Assembly: GCF_003573695.1 (NCBI RefSeq)
Contig: NC_039359.1
Coordinates: 158,526,210 to 158,590,209 of the forward strand
Source: Papaver somniferum
Taxonomy: Eukaryota; Streptophyta; Magnoliopsida; Ranunculales; Papaveraceae
DNA length: 64,000 nt
Reading direction: 5' to 3'
The number at the start of each line of letters is the position of its first letter. The stretch's first letter is position 1. Positions 34,401 through 42,639 of this stretch are shown here, in pieces. The notes under the pieces were generated by a model. The model did no database searches and was not told the origin of the DNA. It worked only from the letters and a program-made list of their open reading frames with translations. Made by a program: the position numbers and the translations under genes.

Positions 34401-35576
34401 AAACGATCTTTTGAAGTTAACTACTTTAATTATATAGTAGATCAGGCTAGATTCTCACTCACCAGTAGGTTTGAACAATTCCAAAAGTTCAATGAAGTCT
34501 TTGGGTTCTTGTTACATGTAAAGAAGTTACATTCTCTTGATGATAGCACTTTAAAGTCATTTTGTATCAAGCTTCAAAATTATCTAAAGCATGGCATGAG
34601 TTCCGATATCGAAGGGCGTGACTTGTATATGCCGAAATGAAAGTTCTAAAAGGTTATTTGTCAGAAGAAACTGAAAGGCCAATTGAAGTATTGGATTTTC
34701 TGAAATATACGGAAGGATGCTACCCTAATGCAGAGATTGCATATAGGATTTTGTTGACAGTTCCCGTTACTGTTGCCTCTGCAGAAAGAAGTTTCTCAAA
34801 GCTAAAGTTGATCAAGTCTTATCTTCGGTCGACAATGTCACAAGAAAGATTAAATGACCTAGCAATGTTATCTATCGAGGTCGACATGGTGAATAACAAC
34901 GATTACGATACGATAATTGATGAATTTGCATCGAGGAGGCCAGGAAGATCAATTTTTCGTAGATTAAATACTTTTGCATAGTTGTAATTATATTGCATAC
35001 TTATGTTATGTTTTTAATTTCGTTACATACTTATGTTGGTTTATTTTTATTTATTTTTGGAAACATACGTATGTTATCGGTCTTTTTATTTTAAACAATC
35101 GGCGGAAAAAAAAAATTTAGGCCCCTATTTTCGGTTTTCGCCTATGGCCCCCAAAAAGCTTGGTATGTCCTTGGATGGAATAGTAGAAACACTATTCTTA
35201 ATAGCGCTCAGTGCTATTCTTAATAGCGCTAAAAAAACGCTATTAAGATTGGAGCTTAACTCCATTAAGAATGGAGCTTTTTTCTCAGTCGTTAGATTCT
35301 CAACAAACTCAATTTAAATCTACGGATAAAAAAAAACGCTATTAAGAATGGAGCTTTTTTTTCAGCCGTTAGATTCTCAACAACTCAGTTTAAATCTACG
35401 GATAAAAAAACGCTATTAAGAATGGAGCTTTCCATGGATTCCACGGACCATTCCACCAAATCATGGAACCCTGCTTGGATTTTCTATGGAAGACCCTAAC
35501 TTGGAAGTCATTATACTTGACATTCCATGGATTTTCCACACTTGGAATAGGTTGGATTCCACCATAAGACTTGCTC
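31478..35576. mobile_element. PIF/Harbinger-like TIR element containing a hAT element
   Basis: Inverted repeats GARCAAGTCTTATGGTGGAA (left 31478; right end 35576) are flanked by TTA (31475-31477, 35577-35579). The element's own sequence is the outer few hundred bases. The middle (about 31560-35170) belongs to a hAT element. The right arm holds direct repeats of about 75 bp (35260-35440) built around CGCTATTAAGAATGGAGC. Confidence 0.75.
32383..34981 (+). pseudogene. hAT transposase, ZMYM1-like (TTF zinc finger, DUF4371, dimerisation domain)
   Basis: The gene runs in four open blocks. 32383-32856 has a basic N-terminus and YGPVNIYDPGNWEFID. After an in-frame TAA at 32854-32856 the same frame continues to 33741 with the TTF-type finger (VLCFSCKFF, H-x(n)-H in RQHDTCEGHIESM) and the RNase H-like core (LLDCTSDISREEQMSLI, GQGYDNGANMKG). 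33746-34009 and 34023-34640 carry PCACHSLNLFLLDMA and the helical insertion. 34637-34981 has the C-terminal dimerisation motif (VTVASAERSFSKLKLIKS, ERLNDLAMLSIE). Frameshifts near 33741, 34010 and 34636 (a TAT repeat) disable it. The family cuts and pastes DNA with 8 bp duplications; exact ends here are not resolved. Confidence 0.92.
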
Positions 35577-35855
35577 TTAATGGGGATATTCTTTTCATGT
35601 GACTTGACCAAACAATTACCTCTTTTCTTTATATTAGTAAGATAAGATAAGATTTGCTTAGGAGTACTCTATTTGACACCTCTATAAATAATTTCATTTG
35701 ATTGGGGGCCTTGACTTATAATTGGGGGCCCTAAAATTTTATTTGCCCCCCAAAATTTTCTTGGGTGTCTAAATCATAAGATGAAAATACTATTTTACCC
35801 TTTAGTAATTAAAAATCAATTTCACTAATTAACCATCCTAATTAAGGACCCTAAT

Positions 35856-35863
35856 CTATATAT
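35856..35863 (+). promoter_or_regulatory. Possible TATA box of the PMD gene
   Basis: CTATATAT lies about 190 bases before the ATG at 36051. A pyrimidine-rich leader with CTTCTTCTTCCTCTCC and CACCACCACC follows, as in many plant 5' UTRs. Confidence 0.4.
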
Positions 35864-36050
35864 CCTAATCTACACCACACCAAAAATCAGTTTTCCTTTT
35901 TTTCTTTCATCTTCTTCTTCCTCTCCTCCCTTTCTCTTCTCCACCACCACCATTAACGACTCCACCGCCGATTAGAAAATTTCTTCAACCGATTCATCGC
36001 GTAATCGTCGATGATAAAACTTTAATAGACGATTAACTTCTTCTACAAAC

Positions 36051-39000
36051 ATGGCTAAAACAAAGCAAACCACTCGCAAAGCACTTCGAGTTCCCAATAT
36101 TGTAGATGCGGTAAAAGCAAAGGTGTATGTGAGAAGAACTCCTGAAGCTGAAAAATCGAAACCCAAACAGAAAATGGGTCCAATTCGAGGGTATGTGAAC
36201 TTCAACCCGCCTCTTATTCGATGTTTTGGTTGTTTAATCGAGATTGGTAACTGAAAATTAGAAGTTACAGAGTGAAAGTCGTTAGTATGGATAAACAATA
36301 CCCTAACAACTCTTAGTTTGCATTTTTTTTTTATGAAAAATCGTTAACTTGTTAAGATGAATACGACGACTCTTGTTCTGCTACTTCAATATTCTGTGCC
36401 CTAGATTAGAGTCGTTACCGTGTTAGGTTGAAGATGACGACTTCTGTTTGACGACCCTTACTCTTGGTTAATGACTATAGGTTGAACTTGAACAGCCTTC
36501 TGTTGAAAAATCGGGTAGAGTCGTCATCTTAGGTCCCATAGAGTCGTCATTTAGCTCTATTCCATAGAGTCGTCATTCAGCTTTTAGGGTCGTCATTGAT
36601 GTTTTGACGACCCATTTTTAAGCAATAACGACCCTTTGAAAAACAAACTTACACACTCTGTCCAAATTTTTGCAACATTCGTTAACCAATAAATGAAAGT
36701 CGCTACTCTATTATGTAGAGTCGTTAGTGTTTTAGACCATTTCATTGACGACCCTTTCACTGATTCCATAAAGTTGATGTCTTATTCGTTTTTATTTTCG
36801 TGTTGGGATTGTAGTGCCAAGAAAACCAAAGACAAGGTTGAAATAACTGTAACTCCTCCTTCTAGACCGCCCCGCCATGATAGATACCTACTTCTCGGTC
36901 CATTACGCGGAAGAAATCCTAGTGATGTAACATTTTCTAGAACCGAACCAAGAGACATAGGTAATGAGTCGTCCGATTCGTCAGAATCAGACTCTCCTGT
37001 TGTTTCCTCCAACACTAGTGGTGAAGAAGAGATCCAAGAAGAAGAGATACAAGATGATGGTGATGGTGGTGATGAGGAGGATCAAGGGGATAAAGTTAAT
37101 AATGATGGTGATGATGATGAAGGGGATGATGCTGATGATAAGGAGGATGAAGAAGATGCTGGTCCAAAAGATGTAGAAGCTGAGGAAAAGAATGCAAAGC
37201 CGAAGCCGAAGAGGGTTAAGAAGGATGGAACAGATATTTCACCCAGCGCGAGACACATTCCTGAGCCTCATTTGATGTTGTCTCCTTTTCGAGCTGGTAA
37301 ACTTAGAGGAGAACCTAGAGATGGCGGCAAAGTTCTATTTGGATATCCTGGATCGTGGGCTCATACCATCTATGAGACAATCGTAAGAATCGCATATTTA
37401 CTTGCTATTTCATTAGTTGATGTTAACTTTTTTTTTGTTAATATTTATTTGTTTATGTTTTGTAGGATCATAAGAATGTCGCGCGTCTTTTTTGTCACCA
37501 ATCTTCTTTTAAGAAAATGGAGTTCTGGCCGCTAGAGGGTGAATGTGCAAGAGTTAGAAGGCTTGTTGAAAATTCCGGTTTGTACACTGCGGTTGAGAAC
37601 TCCGTGATTGCGTATGACAAGGTCGCAGTCTCTAGTATTTGTGAGAGGTATTACGCTGAAGTCGACACATTCCAAAAACCTGTTGGTGAGATGGCATTGA
37701 CTCCTGATGATGAAGAACATATATTAGGGTTGCAGGTCGAAGGAAAATCAACCGCTGAAAAGTTCAAGAAAATGCCTAGTTGGGAGGACATCTATGGGTG
37801 GACCAAGAACTTATTTGGGTGGGATGAAGCCACCACTAAAAGGATTTTTGTGCCTGGAGATCGTTACTTGAAGAAGAGTTCAAACTTGTTCAGATTAGGG
37901 AGATGTTTTCTAAGACACAAGAAAAGGAAGATAGCGAGGGTATCTCTGATATGGAATGTTGATATGCAGCGGCGGCGTATTTGTTGTATGTCCTTCCGTC
38001 TGTTATATTTCCTGACAGCAAAGGTAACCGGGTTAGCGGCAACCTTCTTCAGCTTTTGGATCCCTTGGAAGATGTGGACAAGTACTCTTGGGGGACTGCC
38101 ATAGTTGCACATCTGAATGGTCAGCTTTCTCAGGGATCTCGAGAACGAACTTCTCAAATTAATGGTAATTTATCTCTAATCCAGGTATTTGGATTGATGA
38201 AAGTTACAAATTTTTATTTTTAACGTTTATTCCATTGTTTTAAAATTTTCATCATTTGGTTGTTATAGGTGTGGTTTTATGATCATTTCCCATCACTGAT
38301 CAAAGATAATGAAGATGTAGAACTCAACCCAAAATGGATCAGTGGTGGTCCAACAGGAACCCGATACAACTTCACCAGCTCTCAAGATAAGGAACAAACT
38401 GATGCGCTGATAGAAATGCGGCAAAAGCTTGACAACATCACGGCGAAAGAGGTAATCTTTAATCCGTACAAGGATATTAGACCTGGCGCAATGGAGGATG
38501 TTGTTTATTACCATGGCCCTTTATTTCATCCAAACGGTTATTCAATGTACAATCCGCTGAGAATCATGCGTCAACTTGGGTTTATTCAAGATTCACCCGA
38601 TGAAGACTATGAACCTCCGTTCAAGCACAAGTTGGACAAATGTGCGGCTGACGATTCAGATATAAAGGTGGTTTATGAACCTGCAGTTGATGTCGCGCAT
38701 TGGAATGAAAGACACTCTTCGCTTGAAGACATCACAAATTGGGTGCCTGCGGAAGAAGGTCACGAGGCAACAGCAAATTACTATCAATGGTACGAAGGCT
38801 TATGCCATAGTAGGGTGATACAGATAGATCAGGGTACGGGTAGGAGGACCACCAAAGCATCCACCTCTGCTTCTCAAGCTGACACTATAGATGATACTAC
38901 CATTCTTGGTTTGGTGGTGAGTAATATTTTTGTGATTGGTTTATTCATCTGCATACAAATAAAAGTAAGTTAATGTGAATTGTTTTTTGAATGCATACAG

Positions 39001-39340
39001 AGGGAACAGATGAAGCTTTTTGTCAAGGCTTTTTGTTGCTCGGCTAACAAAGGGGAAGTGTTTGATCCTGTGAAGCAACGTCGGTACGCTGATTACTGCA
39101 CCCAAATTGAAAATCCAAATGCAAAAAAGATGTTTGTTGAGCTGGCTAAGGAAGGTAAGAGGAACCGGAAAACACGTATCCAATAAGCCCAAGAACGTGT
39201 TGAACAGGGGCAAAGTAAGCAACATCACGATGAACAAGGTACTAGTCATGATGGTGGTTTCCCAGGGGGGGAGTGATGCTAAGGGTCCTCCTCAAAAGAA
39301 AAGCCGAAAAGTTTCCCGGTCAGGGAAGGTAGGTAAATAG
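36051..39340 (+). pseudogene. Plant mobile domain (PMD) protein gene with histone H3-like N-terminus
   Basis: Inferred exons: 36051-36190, 36815-37382, 37466-38184, 38269-38916, 39001-39340, with GT..AG introns. Exon 1 begins MAKTKQTTRKALRV, close to the H3 tail ARTKQTARKS. Exon 2 is serine-rich, then strongly acidic (EEEIQEEEIQDDGDGGDEED), then basic (KPKPKRVKKDG). Exons 3-4 form the PMD: ARVRRLVENSGLYTAV, FQKPVGEMALTPDDEEHILG, then LLYVLPSVIFPDSKGNRVSG, YSWGTAIVAHLNGQLS, and VWFYDHFPSL across the last splice. The C-terminus is basic (GPPQKKSRKVSRSGKVGK). A frameshift near 37870, a TGA at 37960-37962 and a frameshift near 39165 break it. PMD proteins of the MAIN/MAIL1 type act in the nucleus in silencing and gene control; PMD genes are also known inside transposons. 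Confidence 0.82.
36270..36770. repeat. GTCGTTA motif array 1 (intron 1 of the PMD gene)
   Basis: About sixteen copies of AGAGTCGTYAG or its reverse complement TRACGACYCT lie in 500 bases, in both orientations and often as inverted pairs, for example near 36515, 36538, 36567, 36590 and 36605. The spacing is irregular (about 20-50 bases), so this is not a tandem repeat. Confidence 0.85.
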
Positions 39341-39534
39341 GAAGTCGAGGTCGAAATGGTGGACTTGAACTTGTGTTAACTTTACATTATGACTTGAACT
39401 TATGTGTATGTTGAAACAACTTATGTTTTTCGTTTCGAGTGTTTGTTGAAAGTACTTATATGTTTGGTAACTCCTATGTTTGGTTAAAAAAACTTTGTTC
39501 TCAAGTACGCTTGTTATAATAGTACTGTGATACA

Positions 39535-40570
39535 TTAAGAGTCGTTAACTTTTTTTCCCAGTCTAACGACCCTTAATCTTGGAACCAATTCAACATATAC
39601 AGTCGTTTATATGTTCAAATAGAATCCTAACGACCCTTTTTCAAAAACATCCAGGAGTTGAACTGAAAATGTTATACAGAGAGTGGTTAGTGTTTATAAT
39701 AAATCCTATGACGACTCTTTGTTGAAACTACAGTCGTTAGTTTTGTCGTATGGATGACGACTTTTGGAATGTATAGTCGTTAAGATGATCAAATAGAATT
39801 CTAACGACCCTTTTTCCAAAACATCCAGGAGTTGAACTAAAAATGTTTTACATAAAGTCGTTAGTGTTTATAATAAACACAATGACGACTCCTTGTTGAA
39901 ATACAGTCGCTTAGCTCGGAGGGAGGCTAATCCCAACGAACCCCGAATAAATACAGTAAGTTGGTGAATCAATTGTACATTAAAATAAATTTCTGCAATT
40001 CTTTGTATTTCAAAACAGTAACTCATAAATGAAAATTTTTTGCAGTACACATGGGGTCGCACCCAATACGAATTCAAGTACGGCCACGAATTTATGCACG
40101 AGGACTGCTATACTCTGTTGAGGGAAAGTGAATGGCGATTCGACCAATATGATTAAACTCGTTTAGGTGTTCTATCTCGAGATGTAGTGAACAATCTTAT
40201 ATGTTTTCCTTCTATTTATGTGTTTTACAAACATGTATGTTTTTTCATATTTAATAAAATGTGTGGGTTCAAATATTGGTTCAAAGGGGTCGTCATGGTT
40301 TGTAAATCAACAAGTGACGACTCTATAGATTGTTTGAATTTGTGTCCATAAGTCGGCAGTTATTCAATAGAGTCGCCAGCCTGTTAACAACACACAAAGA
40401 CGACTATTCTGATGGACAACAGAGTCGTCAGTTGGTTAACATATAAAAGAACGACTCCTGACAAACATATCATTGTGCTTTTTTTTCTTCTAGAGTCGTT
40501 CGCTTATATACGGAGTACCTGACGAATCTAACAGTCGTTTTATTTTAATCATAACAAGATAACGACTCTT
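39535..40570. repeat. GTCGTTA motif arrays 2 and 3 (between the two genes)
   Basis: Copies of AGTCGTTA / TAACGACT lie at 39537-39910 and again at 40285-40570. They mostly alternate in orientation: AGAGTCGTTAAC then TAACGACCCTTA about 26 bases later, and so on. The unmarked part 39911-40280 has no motif and no convincing gene. A 70 bp segment is repeated within (39600-39660 and 39775-39840). Confidence 0.85.
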
Positions 40571-40750
40571 GAAAGTGGTTGCATTTATTTTTGAATTTAA
40601 CTCCACCAAATGTGGTTGAGGCAGTTTGGTCGATCCATTCTATATATAGAGGCACTTATCTCGCCTCTTCCATATCAAAACCCTAATCATCAACCTTCTC
40701 TTCTCCTTCTCATTTAATTACCATCCAAGAGCAAAAAGAAGAGAAACACC

Positions 40751-41216
40751 ATGAGTACTACGTTTACTAATGAAGAGGATTGCGTCATGGTGAGAGCTTG
40801 GAAAACAGTCAAAAACCACTTTGAAGATATAGGAAAAGATATTGATGAAAAATCGGATCAATGGTGGAACCGTAATTCATCGTTTTTGTGGCGTTAGACG
40901 GAAATTACAACTCAAGGTCTTTGAAACAAGTGAAGGAACGCTCCAAGGAGATAACATTCGAGTGTCATTGCTTGAAAAGAGAAATTACGGCCGTAAGGGA
41001 AGTATTTCCGGATATGCAGTGTGCTATAAGAGTAAGTATTTAAACAAGAGGTAAAACTTATACAAAGCTTTGATCGATACTAACTAAGTATGTTTGTGTT
41101 TTCAGTTTGGGAAGGCGCATGCCTATTATAAGGAGCTTCGTGGGAAAAAGTTTGATTTCGAAGATTGCTACTTTATCTTGGAAGGCACCATGTATAACTA
41201 TAACATCTATGGTTAA
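40751..41216 (+). pseudogene. NAM-associated / trihelix-like DNA-binding protein fragment
   Basis: The ATG at 40751 opens MSTTFTNEEDCVMVRAWKTV, like the start of plant NAM-associated/trihelix-type proteins (EED..L..AW). The frame stops at 40895-40897. After a frameshift near 40875 another frame continues as SRSLKQVKERSKEITFECH and FPDMQCAIR up to a donor at 41032. After a 74-base intron (41032-41105) exon 2 reads FGKAHAYYKELRGKKFDFED and stops at 41214-41216. The (A)xxxY(K)x..GKKFxFExC..IL pattern is the usual C-terminal part of that family. It sits in the same TIR element and direction as the PMD gene. A role as terminal-repeat-binding partner is only a guess. Confidence 0.6.
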
Positions 41217-41339
41217 GTGCTTAAGTACACCGTTATTATCTATTGTATTTCATTTCCTTCAATGCAATGCTATGCAAGATATATGCCTTTACGGTTCAAT
41301 GAAATGATTCTATAAAATCAAAAATAATGATATTACAGA

Positions 41340-41660
41340 CCTAGGGTCGTTAGTATATATAATTACGTTATCTGACGACTGTAGAAGGGTCAGGATTTAG
41401 TATGCCTACATAGATGACGACCCTGTGGTTGCTACTTTACAGTAAGTTTGAAATATATAGAGTCGTTAGGTTTAAAACAAAACACGATAACGACTCTTTG
41501 TGCCCTAGCTAAAAGAGAGTCGTCATTGTTTATCACACCAGGTTAACGATTTTTCATAACCTGTAAAAGTTGCAGGTTAAAGTCGTTAAAGGTAGAGTCA
41601 AAGCACTGACGACTCGATAGAGTCGTTAGTCTATTAAGCACCCGACTATAACGACCCTCA
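41340..41660. repeat. GTCGTTA motif array 4
   Basis: About twelve motif copies, including GGGTCGTTAGT (41345), TGACGACCCTG (about 41418), AGAGTCGTTAGG (about 41459), TAACGACTCTTT, AGAGTCGTCATTG, and ending TAACGACCCTCAC (about 41650). Orientation mostly alternates. The array follows the NAM-associated-like gene. Confidence 0.85.
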
Positions 41661-41790
41661 CTCTGTGTACTTTCATTGTAACCATGAATCGACCACTTGG
41701 AGCACCATTCATACGATTTGAAGACTATAGGAAGTTTACTTGATTGTTTGGAGCTCCGGGTTCTGCATTTGGAGTGTCGGTTTCTTCATT

Positions 41791-41958
41791 TTAAGCAATC
41801 CAATCTTCATTTGCACCATTAACCAAGGCTTCATCTATCAACATTTCTTCATCTAACATCCATTCCATACTATTAGTTGAGACAATATAACCATCAACAC
41901 AATCATGGTTAGTGTTCGAAGCTTCACCAACCTCATTCCCTCCACTTGAATCACTCAT
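41791..41958 (-). CDS. Short acidic ORF at the right end of the PMD element
   Basis: Fifty-five residues, starting MSDSSGGNEVGEASNTNHD and ending NGANEDWIA, very acidic. Upstream (minus strand) is a purine-rich leader with AAAACTAGGGTTTTTAG, typical of plant 5' UTRs. It could be the first exon of a gene truncated inside the element. No homology recognised. Confidence 0.4.
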   Translation of the reverse strand: MSDSSGGNEVGEASNTNHDCVDGYIVSTNSMEWMLDEEMLIDEALVNGANEDWIA

Positions 41959-42235
41959 TTCTAAAAACCCTAGTTTTTCCTCTCAAAACTCCTCCTCTTC
42001 TTCTCAACACATAAAACAAATTTTCCCCAAATTTTTATCCTAAAATCAGATTTTAATCTAAATACACTTACCACACTAATCAAACTAATTAGTTCTTAAT
42101 ACTAATCATATAAGGACAATTTTGCCATTTATAAATATTTTTTTAAGGGATGACCTTAATTAAGTTTGGGTGACCCTTTTTTATCCCGTAGTGTGTGGCC
42201 CCTAATTAAAATTTGAGGCCCCCAATTAAGCCAGG

Positions 42236-42360
42236 ATAAATAAGTGTTTACTTCCTTTGGTCTAATCCCCGATTCAGAGGCTATAAACAAAGAACCTTTT
42301 TTTTCTACACCTACGACTTTCATCTTCTCGCCCTACAACTTCTCTCCTGAAACCTTTTTT
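42236..42360 (+). promoter_or_regulatory. Promoter/leader remnant of small gene copy 1
   Basis: The flank starts with the target duplication ATAAATAA (TATA-like). A second TATA-like CTATAAAC (about 42281) and the leader CTTCTCGCCCTACAACTT follow, the latter shared with copies 2 and 3. Confidence 0.5.
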
Positions 42361-42620
42361 AATGCAACTGAAACCAAGCCGAAGGGATTTCTAGAAAGGA
42401 CCGGCCACCGTTTCTTTCAAACTACACGAAAGCAGATCCCAACAGAAATCATTGCTACCGGGAACAGGTTTCAACAGAAATCACTGCTACCAGGGAACAG
42501 GTTTCAACAGAAATCAAAGCTCTCAATGAAGAAATTGCAGGAGGTTTTGATAAAATTGCGCTATATACCCAAATAATAGCTGCCGGAGCTGTAATCGGAG
42601 GTATCTATGCACTGATCTAA
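42361..42620 (+). pseudogene. Small C-terminal-membrane-segment protein, copy 1 (broken)
   Basis: The conserved frame reads NATETKPKGFLERTGHRFFQ at the start and DKIALYTQIIAAGAVIGG near the end, stopping at TAA 42618-42620. The family ATG is lost: an in-frame AAT stands where copies 2 and 3 have ATG. A duplication of about 33 bases (ACAGGTTTCAACAGAAATC twice, about 42464-42513) shifts the frame in the middle. It is a dead paralogue of the gene at 46521. Confidence 0.75.
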
Positions 42621-42639
42621 ACGGTTTCGTCCTAGATAT

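Larger units (their letters stand above)
35692..42235 (+). mobile_element. 6.5 kb TIR element carrying a plant mobile domain gene
   Basis: Eight-base direct repeats ATAAATAA flank it (35684-35691 and 42236-42243). The ends are imperfect inverted repeats: left TTTCATTTGATTGGGGGCC, right (reverse complement) CCTGGCTTAATTGGGGGCC. Each is followed by a second GGGGGCC-type block and then ACTATTTTACCC or AAATTGTCC. Inside are the PMD gene (36051-39340), a NAM-associated-like gene (40751-41216), a minus-strand 55-codon ORF at the right end, and arrays of a GTCGTTA motif. I see no recognisable DDE transposase. The superfamily is open: 8 bp suggests hAT-type integration, while known PMD-bearing DNA elements are usually described as Mutator-like (9 bp). 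Confidence 0.72.

Noticed and set aside
31535..35185. TGGATGGA at both sides as the 8 bp target duplication of the hAT element
   Set aside because: The repeat is there (about 31535 and 35178), but the bases just inside do not form inverted repeats, so the hAT ends stay unresolved.
36693..36814. Upstream extension of PMD exon 2 as coding
   Set aside because: The frame is open but the stretch contains GTCGTTA motifs and ends at a good acceptor; joining exon 1 to 36815 keeps the frame.
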